In this document: piece after piece, positions 47,319 through 57,784 of the stretch
Numbering within the stretch: the first letter of the stretch is position 1
Layout: each line of letters starts with the position of its first letter
Assembly: GCA_029204225.1 (NCBI GenBank)
Contig: CM055106.1
Location: 33,638,361 to 33,702,360 of the forward strand
Length of the DNA: 64,000 bases
Direction of reading: 5' to 3'
From: Diphasiastrum complanatum
Taxonomy: Eukaryota > Streptophyta > Lycopodiopsida > Lycopodiales > Lycopodiaceae
Made by a program: the position numbers and the translations under genes
The notes under the pieces: model-generated
Database searches by the model: none
What the model was told of the DNA's origin: nothing
Seen by the model: the letters and a program-made list of their open reading frames with translations, nothing else

Positions 47319-47515
47319 ATGACTCTACAAAGTGATTCAGATGAAGATACCAAGTTAACCCAGGAGCTGTTCGATGGAACATTACTCCCGGTTAAGCTAG
47401 AAGAATTTGGCAACTTAGCAGTTGGCCGCTGTCCCAAATCGAAAGAAGACTTGCTCTTGATCGAAGCCCAACATAACTTGGAGCTTGTTCAGAAGTTATA
47501 TAAAGAACTGAATCA
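47319..47515 (+). pseudogene. Unknown ORF interrupted by Copia B
   Basis: An open frame with ATG at 47319 reads MTLQSDSDEDTKLTQELF, then GNLAVGRCPKSKEDLLLIEA and HNLELVQKLYKELNH. It is acidic at the start and then predicted helical. I do not recognise it. Copia B has inserted at its end: in the empty site the frame would have run one more codon beyond the target duplication to a TAA. It is also open further upstream from 47205. It may be the C-terminal end of an older gag-like gene. Confidence 0.35.
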
Positions 47516-48170
47516 TGTGAAAATTGTCAACATTTCCTAGCTAGTTTGAGGCCTAAATTGGCTAAAATTGTAAATAGTTTTGGTTCTGGAGTTTCACACG
47601 TGTGAACCAGGCCACAATGTTTTTATTTACTGTATTTTTTCAGTATGATGAAGTGTCAAACTTCATACCCTTCAAAATGAGACCATTTTGATGTATTTTG
47701 GTCATATAAGCCATTTTTAGCTATTTTTCCTATATAGGGAATATCTAGGGTCAAGTACCTTCTAGAGAGAGGAGAGAGAGTCATCTTCCTCATCCATAAA
47801 TAGTAGGGAAGTCGTGGAAAACAGGTTGGAGAAACCTTTTGTATGCTTCATTGAGATCAATAGATCATTGTCATTGTTTCTTCCTCCATTGAGAGCATTG
47901 TTGTGTGTATTGTCTTCAAGCTATTGTGTATGATCTTAGGTGCTTTCCAAAAGTGATAGGCTGATGTATTATGGACTGTATAATGCTATTTTGGGCCGCA
48001 CTTGATGTTTATGGAAGTTTCCATGTGTGATAAATGCTTTTTGATCAAGTTCTTTGCATTCTAGGTAGCATAGAATGTGTTGCCAATTCCTAGCTTATGT
48101 AGTTTGGAGTGCAAGCATTCAAGCCAATGATCTTGGAGTTTAGATCCACTTAGGATCTGTATTTTTCACA
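47516..48170 (+). repeat. 5' LTR of Copia element B
   Basis: Begins TGTGAAAATTGTCAAC and ends ATTTTTCACA. The terminal words resemble those of element A, but the interior is largely different, apart from the 14-bp G-box palindrome at 47593-47606. A possible TATA box is TATATAGG at 47731-47738. Confidence 0.95.
47593..47606. promoter_or_regulatory. G-box palindrome in LTR of Copia B
   Basis: TTCACACGTGTGAA, identical to the 14-mer in the LTR of element A and repeated in this element's 3' LTR at 53369-53382. Here it lies upstream of the possible TATA box. Confidence 0.6.
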
Positions 48171-48182
48171 TGGTATCAGAGC
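48171..48182 (+). other. Primer-binding site of Copia B
   Basis: TGGTATCAGAGC abuts the LTR end. The untranslated leader that follows is long, about 1,170 bases, twice that of element A. Confidence 0.92.
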
Positions 48183-48463
48183 TGGTTGGCTTCTATTTAC
48201 AGTAAGTATTCCATTTTTGGTGATATTTGGATGTTTGATCAAGTTCTAGCATGATTTTGCATTGCTTTGTTGATCAAATCTTACTAACCTTTGTTTTGTG
48301 AGTTGAACTTGTGGATCAAAAGCATATTTCAGGTCTATTGAAGATCAGAGGCTGAAAAGAAACTATTTTGGATCAGATCATAACACCTAATCATTTGTGA
48401 TTGTGAGGCTTGTGCATATTCAATACTAACAATGTTCTTTTCAATCCTATTGTTGACAATCTC

Positions 48464-48605
48464 CATTCTTGGATGAACACTCTCCTTAAGTGGATGAAAC
48501 TTCTCCTTAAGTGGATGACAAATGCTCTTTTGAGTGAGTTGTAATTCTCCTAAAGGCTGAGCAAAGCTCCCATTTGGATGAAAGATCCCCTTTTTTGGGT
48601 GAACA
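48464..48605 (+). repeat. Degenerate tandem repeats in the Copia B leader
   Basis: Units near 20-22 bases, with the core CTCCTTAAGTGGATGAA, recur about six times with drift (for example at 48482 and 48505). Confidence 0.6.
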
Positions 48606-49342
48606 TATTGTAAGCTCCATTGTGAAGAGCATATTGTAAAGATTGTCATCAATTTTGGCATAAATTTTGGTGTACTTTGTTGAGCATGTAAGTAACTCTC
48701 CTTATGTAATTTGATTGGAGCATTTGCTGGAAGGTGTTAACCATTATGCAAGTGTGTTTTCAGGTTCTTAACAGGTTGAGGAACATTCTCATGTGAAGTG
48801 ATCTTAGATCTACATCTAAACACCAAGATTTGACAAGATAGTGAAGCTAGTCTTGTGATTCACTAAGTGTGCTCATTCATTCACCTCTAAATCTTGTATT
48901 TATCACTTGCTGGAGTTTATAAACTTTTAGAAGTGTGGTTTACATGTGGTTTTACAGGTTGAATCAATATGTTAGTGTGTTGATCATATGTTGATCAAGT
49001 TTGTTCATTACTAGGTAATCTTGGCATCCTAGTTTTGGGTATTTTCTAAGAATGCAAGTAACTCTTCACACCATAACTTGATTTGGTCACTTGCTGGAAA
49101 GTTTGAGAGCTTAAGCAAGAGTGTGTTCAGGTTGGTTTGATTTTGTAATCCATTCTTAGTGTGTGCAAAGTGTTGCATGTGTTTCAATCTTCCTTTCTAT
49201 GCTTGGAAACCATCTAGGTTCAAGATAGAAGTGTTTTAGGGTCCTAAATCTTCATAGATCTCTTTATCTATCATTTGTTGAGAGAAAAGTGAGTGCTAAG
49301 TGCTTTAGGACAAAACCTAAAAGTTGAAGAAACATTAGAATC

Positions 49343-52300
49343 ATGGCTTCCAATGGTGGGATCATGCTAGAGTCTAGTGAAAGGTTGAGTTCATCAAACT
49401 ACTCTACTTGGAAAGTGAGGATGGAGTCCTTACTTGAGTTGAATGAACTCATGGACATAGTTGCAGAAATTGAAGAGAGACCTCTCACACTTCAAGAGCA
49501 ACAAAGGTTTGATAAGAAGGCCAAAAGGGCTCTTCATATCATTAAAATGAATGTTACAAATGAACTTCTCAAGGAAGTTGGAAAGTGTCAAAGTGCAAGT
49601 GAGGCATGGAATGCCTTAAAGAAGCTCTTTGAATAAAAGTCCACATCTAGGGTATTGACCCTAAGGAGACAAATATTTTCTAGTAGGCAAAGAGAGGGTG
49701 AAAGTGCTCATGCATTTATCTTGAGAGTTAAGTCCCTAAGTGATGATTTAGCATGCATTGATGAGAACATAAAAGATGGTGAAATAGTCCAAGTTATGTT
49801 GAATGGTTTGCTAAATGAACATGCTAACCTTGTGCAAAGTTTTGCCATTCAAAGAGTCTTGCCAAGTGTGGTTGACTTGCAAGAAATCTTATTGGCTGAA
49901 GAACATAGGTTGCAATCAAAGCTTGATGGTGCATCCTTGCAAGGTGGAGGTGAAGAGGCTTTCTTCACAAAAGGCAAATTCAAGGGCAAAGGTAAAGGCA
50001 AAGGGAAATGGTCCAAAGGTGGTAACTTTGATCATGATGATCACTCTTCCTCTTCCTCTTCTACTAAGAACAATAAGTCAAAGTTCAAGTGCTTTTATTG
50101 TGGGATAAAAGGTCATTTTGCAAATGAATGTTATAAGAAGAAAAGAGAGCAAGGAGAGAGGCAAGGAAATCTTACAATAGATGAGGAAGAACATAACACA
50201 TGTGAATCACTTGTTATGACTTCAAGTTTGTTAGCCAACATAGATGATAATGATCCTTGGTGGATTGATAGTGGAGCCTCATCTCACATGACAAGACATA
50301 AGGAATACTTTACATCCTTATTGTCTTATGAGGGAGAAGGTAACATCATCTACACTGCAAATGATGGTCAATGTGACATCAAAGGCATAGGCACTATTCC
50401 TATTTCCCTTTCAACAAATAGGAAAGCAAATCTTGAAAATGTTTTGTACATTCCTTCAATCACTAAGAATTTGCTTAGTGTAAGTCAAATGATTGACAAA
50501 GGACTTGATGTGGAGTTCATTGGAGATGCATGTTTGATAAGTAAATGTGGATCCTTGATTGCTCAAGGTAGGAGGCATGGTAAACTTTTCAAGCTTGATG
50601 CATGTGTGATCTCTAATCATGAAGGATGTATGGCTAGGGAGCAATTGACAAACCAAGAAGTTTGGCACAAGAGGTTGGGCCATCCCAACTTCAAATCTTT
50701 GGAGGTAATGGCAAAGAAAGAGCTTGTTCTTGGTCTCCCTAAAAGTCTTGTTGCAAACAATAGTGTTTGTGAACATTGTGCCTTGTCCAAATCTCATAGA
50801 CTTGCTTATTCTAGATCTACTTCTAGATCTAAAGAAGCTTTTCAACTTGTGCATTCTGATATTCATTCTTCTAGTACAACTAGCAATGGTGGGGCAAAGA
50901 TGTATGCAACTTTCATTGATGACTTTAGTAGGTATACTTGGATCTATCTTCTTAAAAGTAAGGATGAAGTGTTTGCTGCATTTGTCAAGTTCAAGAATGA
51001 AATGGAAAACCAATTCAATACAAAGATCAAATGCTTAAGATCTGATAATGGAGGGGAATACACCTCAAATAGGTTCAAAGACTTTTGTATAGCACATGGG
51101 ATTAAGAGGGAGATGTCTAGTCCTAGGACTCCACAACAGAATGGAGTGGCCGAGAGGAAGAATAGAACCCTTTGTGAATGTGCCAAGGCAATGAGACTAC
51201 ATGCTAATCTTGCTAAGTCTTTTTGGGGGGAAGCTTTAGCATGTGCTAACTATCTATGTAATAGATGGACAAGTGCTTCCTTGGATGGTAAAACTCCTCA
51301 TGAGGTTCTTTATGGTAGAAGGCCGAGTGTCAAGCATTGTAGGATCTTTGGATGTACATGTTTTGTCAATATCACACTTGATGATAGAACTAAAGAATAT
51401 CCTTCATCAAAGAAGGGTGTGTTTGTTGGCTATAGTGAAGTAAGCAAGGCTTACAAAGTGTACATTCCTTCTACAAAGAAAGTTGTCATAAGTAGGGATG
51501 TCATCTTTCATGAAGAGAATGTTTCCAATGTTGTTGATGTTGATGTTGATGTGCCTACTAATCATCATGATGTGCAAGATGTCTTGGATGAAGATGGAGA
51601 TGCCACTCCAAAGCAAACTTCAAGGAAGACTCAAAGGCAAAGGGCTAAGCCATCAAGGCTAACCTATGATGAAAAAGGAAAGCAAGTGGTGGACAACTCT
51701 AACTTTGCTTTTCTTACCTCTTTTGATGAACCAACTTGTGTAGGTGAAGCAATTCAAAAGAAGGAATGGATCCAAGCCATGGATCATGAGCATCAAGCAC
51801 TCATCAAAAGCAACACATGGAGGTTGGTAAAGCTTCCAAAGGACAAGAAGGCAATTGGTTGTAAGTGGATCTTCAAGATCAAGACAAATCAAGATGGATC
51901 AATCAACAAGTACAAGGCAAGGTTGGTGGCAAAGGGGTATGCTCAAGAATATGGTATTGACTATGATGAGACCTTTGCACCCGTGGCAAAGATGGTAACT
52001 ATTCGAATCCTAATCTCTCTTGCAATTCTTTATGATTGGGATATGTGGCAAATGGATGTTACTAATGCCTTCTTGAATGGTGATCTTGAAGAAGATATTT
52101 ACATGGAGCAACCCGAGGGCTATGTTTCACATGATGAGCCTAATCATGTGTGCTATCTCCAAAAGAGTTTGTATGGGCTAAAGCAAGCACCAAGGAGTTG
52201 GTATGCTAAGCTCAATTCCTTCTTACTTTCTCAAAACTTTGTTATGAGTGAGTATGATCATTCTCTCTACTTTAGATTGAATGAAAATGATATCACTTTA

Positions 52301-53296
52301 CTTTTGATCTATGTTGATGACATTATCTTAAGTGGTGGTAACAATCTAGATATAGATGAAATCAAGATGGCACTCAAAAGAGAGTTTGAAATTCAAGATC
52401 TTGGTAAACTTCATTATATCTTAGGAATAGAGATTATTAGAACTTCTAAATCTACATTCATATGTCAAGAAAAGTATGTTAACTCTATTCTAAAAAGGTT
52501 TCATATGGAAGATTGTAAAGTTGTTTCTACTCCTATGGAATCAAATGTAAAGCTAACTACAAGAAGTAATGAAAGATCCTTCAAGGACATTACTCTCTAT
52601 AGAAAGCTAATAGGATCTCTTATATGGTTAACCATCACAAGACCTGATCTAAGCTTTGTGGTTGGTAAACTAAGTCAATTTATGCAAGATCCTAGTGAGG
52701 CTCATTGGAAGCTAGGAAAGAGAGTACTTAGATACATCTCGGGATCTAGAGATTTTGGCATCTTGTATGGAGGTACTACACCTAACCTTTGTGGATTTTC
52801 AGATTCAGATTTTGCAGGTGATCAAATGGATAGGAAGTCAACAAGTGCCTTTGCAATCTATCTTGGAGATGGAGTGGTCTCATGGCTATCAAAGAAGCAA
52901 CCAACTATCTCTCTATCTTCCACCGAAGCCGAGTACAAGGCATTAACAACATGCACCAAGGAGATTCTTTGGATCAAGAGGATGTTATTGGATCTTCACT
53001 TGCTGGAACCAGAGAAGACTCCAATCATACTTTGTGATAACCTTTCAGCCCAAAGCTTGGCAAGCAATCCTGTTTTTCATGCAAGGAGCAAGCACATTGA
53101 GATTGCTCACCATTTTGTGAGAGATCAAGTCATTGCCAAAGAGGTGGAGCTTCAACATGTCTCTTCAAAGGAGTGTGTGGCTGATATCTTCACCAAACCA
53201 TTGGGAAAGGACCTATATTTAATGCATAGATCTAATCTTGGAATGTGCTCAAAGACTATGTTGAAACTAGCATCCAATGTTGAAGAGGGAGTGTGA
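49343..53296 (+). pseudogene. Copia gag-pol polyprotein with one nonsense codon
   Basis: One continuous frame of 1,317 codons from ATG 49343 to TGA 53294-53296, interrupted only by TAA at 49634-49636 (codon 98), where element A has a Ser codon. A one-base change from TCA would explain it. Otherwise complete: gag start IMLESSERLSSSNYSTWKV; CFYCGIKGHFANEC knuckle; protease DSGASSHM; integrase with WHKRLGHPNF, CEHCALSK, LVHSDIH, LRSDNGGEY and QQNGVAERKNRTL; reverse transcriptase with FLNGDLEEDIYMEQPEGY and YVDD near nucleotide 52310; RNase H with SDSDFAGDQ, SLSSTEAEYKAL and CDNLSAQSLA. It is clearly related to element A along its whole length, yet the LTRs differ strongly. Downstream initiation at 49655 would lack the gag N-terminus. 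Confidence 0.93.
53282..53291 (+). other. Polypurine tract of Copia B
   Basis: GAAGAGGGAG directly before the 3' LTR, the same 10-mer as in element A. Confidence 0.85.
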
Positions 53297-53946
53297 AAAT
53301 TGTCAACATTTCCTAGCTAGTTTGAGGCCTAAATTGGCTAAAATTGTAAATAGTTTTGGTTCTGGAGTTTCACACGTGTGAACCAGGCCACAATGTTTTT
53401 ATTTACTGTATTTTTTCAGTATGATGAAGTGTCAAACTTCATACCCTTCAAAATGAGACCATTTTGATGTATTTTGGTCATATAAGCCATTTTTAGCTAT
53501 TTTTCCTATATAGGGAATATCTAGGGTCAAGTACCTTCTAGAGAGAGGAGAGAGAGTCATCTTCCTCATCCATAAATAGTAGGGAAGTCGTGGAGAACAG
53601 GTTGGAGAAACCTTTTGTATGCTTCATTGAGATCAATAGATCATTGTCATTGTTTCTTCCTCCATTGAGAGCATTGTTGTGTGTATTGTCTTCAAGCTAT
53701 TGTGTATGATCTTAGGTGCTTTCCAAAAGTGATAGGCTGATGTATTATGGACTGTATAATGCTATTTTGGGCCGCACTTGATGTTTATGGAAGTTTCCAT
53801 TTGTGATAAATGCTTTTTGATCAAGTTCTTTGCATTCTAGGTAGCATAGAATGTGTTGCCAATTCCTAGCTTATGTAGTTTGGAGTGCAAGCATTCAAGC
53901 CAATGATCTTGGAGTTTAGATCCACTTAGGATCTGTATTTTTCACA
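53292..53946 (+). repeat. 3' LTR of Copia element B
   Basis: A 655-bp copy of the 5' LTR with two differences seen by eye, ending in CA directly before the AATCA target duplication. Confidence 0.95.
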
Positions 53947-54127
53947 AATCATTCCTAAAAATTCATTCGCGTCTTTGTCGTGGTGATGTTTCTATGGGAT
54001 GCTGAACTTTTGAAGTTTAAAGATGTTTTGAAGTTTGATTCCAGTTTTCATCAGCAATTCAAAGATCAACTCAAAACAACCTATTCAATTAAAAGAAACA
54101 GCAAGACATATATTCTCTAAGATGAAA

Positions 54128-54290
54128 AAATATCTAAAGGAGAAAATACACGAAGAAATATCTAAAGGACAAAATACACGAAGAAATATCTTTTCGCCTC
54201 AACGAAAATCTGACGAACAAGAATGTTTCTCGAATACTCCTTGAAATAAAGATGATATGTTCACGAGGACGTTTCACATTTGAGGAAGGG
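54128..54290 (+). repeat. Right arm of inverted repeat; ends in a polypurine tract
   Basis: Reverse complement of 46933-47090. The plus strand contains tandem TATCTAAAGGA.AAAATACACGAAGAAA units and ends GAGGAAGGGGATA, a polypurine tract just before an LTR start at 54295. So this arm looks like the 3' internal end of an LTR element. Confidence 0.75.
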
Positions 54291-54294
54291 GATA

Positions 54295-54540
54295 TGTGAT
54301 GCCACAAAAATGTTAAATATTAAATATCAACATAAATATGACATGATATACTCGAAAATGAAGATATGAGCTGGATAAGTATAAATCATGAAGAGGCCTA
54401 AGTCATTTTTCGGGAATATATCTCCTAAGTACTTGCCTTGTAATTAAGGGCAAGGCCTTTTAAAGGAAAAGACATTGTCTTGGATGATTTTTACTAGGTT
54501 TTCCATACGAAACGACTAGATACAAAAAGACATGATAAAC
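54295..54540 (+). repeat. LTR fragment of the TGTGATGCC family, copy 2
   Basis: Starts TGTGATGCC directly after a polypurine tract, as a 3' LTR should. It matches 36110-36355 over about 240 bases with scattered substitutions and then diverges. The 3' boundary is not defined; the extra ORF of the opposite-strand Gypsy element follows. Confidence 0.65.
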
Positions 54541-54569
54541 TAGAGTAACTTTAACTCATAGTTAAGTAT

Positions 54570-55809
54570 GCCTCTTATGGTATAGGTGAACGTATTCGTG
54601 TGGATGGGAAGCCTGTGTTGAGAGTTAGTGAGGGTGTGGAGGTGACAGTACATGGTGGGGGTGGTGGTGGGATTGTGAGAGCAAGGGATGGAGAGGAGAT
54701 TGCCTATGTGGACAGAATCACGCCCATAGGATCAGAGCCTAAAGTGCTTGCCGTTCCGGAGCTATCTGCTGCTGCTGCTACTACTTTTCGACGTTGTTGG
54801 GCATGGTGAAGTAAGGCCGCCTGCTGCTCTAGACCTCCTTTGGGACCTGAGATGGTTTAAGGCTCCCTCCGAATTCAGCATATTCTACCCCGATGTCGCT
54901 GGAGAGAATGTCTTGTGGGACATCTGCTTTGGTACTGATTGCCTTCCCTTTCTGCTTCTTAGTAGGTGGGGCTGGTGAGACTGGTTCTGCTGTCGGTTGG
55001 GGGGTGGCTTGCTTTTTTGTGCTTGGATAAACAACATCCAGCTCCTTGATGGCAGCAGCTGTCTTAGACCCCAATTGCTTGGTGATCAACATGTGGAGGA
55101 GATACCCACATTTGGTAGTTGATTTGCGGGCTTTCAGGGCTCTACACAGCTTCTCCGCTACCTTCTCAGCCCACTTATAATTTTGAGTGGGGTCATCCAT
55201 GGTGAGGGTGAGAGAGAAGAGATCGCTCAGTGGAATGCGATCCATCTTGGTGGTATGTACTAAAGCCATGGTGACGATGATCTCTGAGGCGGCCCGTAGA
55301 TGGGGATCCGTGATGAGTCGGATAGCGATCCCATCGTTGGTTTGGGCAATGGTTTTGCCGTCGTCTGTCAGAAACTTGGTGAAGTACTTGGTATCATAAC
55401 TGGTGTCCTTGCCATGGATTGTCTCTCCGAGATTAGGAAAGCCGACACTCTGAAAATCCGCCGAAGAGACGTTGATAATAGAATAACTGCCAGTCTTGGT
55501 TGTAGGCCGGAAAGTTTGGAACTCATCCGAATAGGTCGAGTAAGCTACTCGGATCAGGCTCTCGCTTAGCTGGTCTTGGAAAAGTGTTAGATCAAAACCA
55601 AGGTTGGTGAGGATATCCTTGTCCAGTGTGAGCTGCTCGGTGTACTTCTTAAGAGAGATCATGATCATATCCCCTGAATAAGGATGAGGGGGTTTACGGC
55701 GGTGCAAACTCAGTGAGGAATCACGAGAAGCCATGGCAGCAGTGATTTTAGATTGCTCTGAGAATTTTGAAAATTTTGAAAAAATTTGGCATGAACTCGA
55801 GAGCAGCAA
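54570..55809 (-). CDS. Extra ORF of the Gypsy element, downstream of integrase
   Basis: A 326-codon minus-strand open frame (55809-54829), probably starting at an internal Met near 55734 (MASRDSSLSLHRRKPP), since the preceding codons look untranslated. It contains ILTNLGFDLTLFQDQLSESL, FQSVGFPNL, DPHLRAASEIIVTMAL and WAEKVAEKLCRALKAR, then a Pro/Ser/Thr-rich linker with the basic PTKKQKGK, a possible nuclear signal. Beyond the stop, a +1 frame continues as GLEQQAALLHHAQQRRK and a proline-rich tail, so the end is probably frameshifted. No named domain is recognised. It follows the integrase C-terminus on the same strand, the place of the additional ORF in some Tat-type plant Gypsy elements. 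It is better preserved than the pol of the same element. Confidence 0.5.
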
Positions 55810-56427
55810 TCTAAAATGAACTCGTGGAGAAAGGGTGGAGACCTATATATAGACTTTTTTGTGCAGGAATTCGCAACTTCACCCAGAATTCATCCTCAGT
55901 GTCCACGATTTGGTAATGATGGTCGCGAATTTTGAGGCAGCATTCTGAGGGCTTGCGAATTCCTATAAGTGATTTGTGTTGGCCAAAAGAGAGAAAATGT
56001 CTGATAATGCAAAAATGTACCTGATCAGAATTTGCGGAGGTAATAGAGAAATCGTAAGGATCAATTTGAGCTCCCGCGAATTGTCTGCGAATTCTGAACA
56101 TGGGTATCTGATGAAGAAAACTCCATTTTTTTGATTTTTTTGACATTTTTCTTCTGAGATAGAATTCGCGGAGGCCAAAAATAAATCATTCTCTGTAAAA
56201 AAGAGGTCAGGCAAATTCTTTTTGAGATGATGTGAAAACATTTTGTCTGAAACTAATGACTTTTGTGGTTTTCTCAGAGAAGATCTAATAGTATCTTGAT
56301 GGGTGGAACAGCAAATCACAGCAAAAATGGTGTCAAAATGGCATACAAATAATAGAAAAAAGGAGAAGAAGAAGAAAAAATAAATAGTAGAGAAAAAGCA
56401 GCTAATACATATCAAGATAAAAACAGA

Positions 56428-57784
56428 GTTCGTAGTACTTTCTCAGTCGACTTCCATTGACCACAGTGTCGAGGACATCGCCTTGAAGGGTTTGGAGTTG
56501 AACATATCCAGAGGCAAAGATTTTTTTTATGACGTAAGGTCCTTGGCCTGAAAATTTTAGTTTGTCTATGAAGGCTTTGGCCTAGTATAGCAGGTTCTTA
56601 TCGCACACCTAGAAATCTCTAAGTTTCAATGATCGATCATGCCATACTTTTTGTCGTCGTTTGTGGACTTGTTGAGCATGGATGCTGATCTGTCGTGTTT
56701 CACAGAGTTGCTCCAGATGGAATAACCTATTTGCTAGATTCTGAGGAGTATCGAGCTCAAGGTTGTAGGCTACTCAAAGGGAGGGAATACGGAATTCCAT
56801 AGGCATAACGGCTTCTTGACCATATGTGAGCTGGAAGGGGGTTAAGTTTGTAGCTCGTTTTGGGGTAGTGCAATAAGCCCAGAGAGCAGCATGGAGTTTG
56901 AGTTCCCAATTAGATCGGCTGGATTCGACGGTTTTGGTGAGAATGCCACATAGGATTTTATTGGTGGATTCTGCCTGGCCATTGCAGTGTGGATAGTATG
57001 GGGAACTTTTGTGATGTACCACAAAAAATTTGGAAAGAAGTTCTGCTATGACAGAGTTAAGGAAATGTGTTCCCCTATCACTGATAAGCTCTAGAGGGCA
57101 TCTGAACTGAACTATAACCTGTTCATAGAGAAATTTGGCTGTGGAACGAGCGTCAACATTGCGAATAGCTCTTGCTTCAGCCCATTTGGTGTAGTAGTCC
57201 ATAGCTACTATGATGTAACGAGATTGTGTGTGTCGAGCAGCAGGACTAATAGGTCCGACATAATCAATTCCCCATACCTGGAAAGCTTGATTAGTGGTTA
57301 CAGGATGTAAAGGCATGTAGTCTATTTTTTGAAAGCGTTTTGTGCGTTGGCAGACATCACAAGCCTTAGTGTAATTGTGCATATCCTTGAAGAGTGTTGG
57401 CCACCAGAAACCGGCCAAGATGATTTTCTTAGCAGTTGTTTCAGAAGAGAAATGGCCAACACCAATACCTTCATGAGTGAGGGAAATTACAGAGGGGATT
57501 TCTCCTTCAGTAAGACATTGTCGGATAATTCCATCTAACCTTTGCTTGTAGAGTTGTCCTGCAATTAACGTATAAGGTTTAGTTTTGAGGACCAATGCTC
57601 GTTGTTCGGGTTTAGAGAAGGAAGGATCCATCTGTCCTGAAGTTAAATATTCGATAATTTCCTTAGCCCATACAGGTGTAGAGTCAACTTGGAAAAGGAT
57701 TGCATCTGGTAAATCATCATTGACATGTGGTGCAGGTCTTGTTGATGAGATACAACAGTGCTTGATGATCAGTGAAGAATGCAA
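56428..57784 (-). pseudogene. Gypsy integrase
   Basis: The main open frame (57784-56774) has the HHCC zinc-binding domain (HEGIGVGHFS, CDVCQRTK), the core with WGIDYVGPI (first Asp), ISDRGTHFLN (second Asp) and CNGQAESTNKIL (Glu), and the following WELKLHAALWAYCTT. Beyond TGA at 56772 the same frame continues in part as RLFHLEQLC, then through two TAGs to FSGQGPYVIKKIF and VNGSRLRKYYEL, the SH3-like C-terminal domain. It would insert the cDNA into the genome; the stops make this copy inactive. No chromodomain follows. Confidence 0.9.

Larger units (their letters stand above)
47516..53946 (+). mobile_element. Nearly intact Copia LTR retrotransposon (element B)
   Basis: A 6,431-bp element with 655-bp LTRs (47516-48170, 53292-53946), TG..CA borders, a primer-binding site, one gag-pol frame, a polypurine tract and a perfect 5-bp target duplication AATCA (47511-47515, 53947-53951). 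By eye the LTRs differ at two positions only: A/G in GTGGA(A/G)AACAGG and G/T in TTTCCAT(G/T)TGTG. The insertion is therefore young, though older than element A. One nonsense codon in gag is the only coding defect I find, so the copy is probably non-autonomous now. Confidence 0.95.

Noticed and set aside
54600-54809. Glycine-rich plus-strand open frame (VTVHGGGGGGIVRARDG)
   Set aside because: It is antisense to the proline-rich tail of the Gypsy extra ORF, which explains the Gly run.
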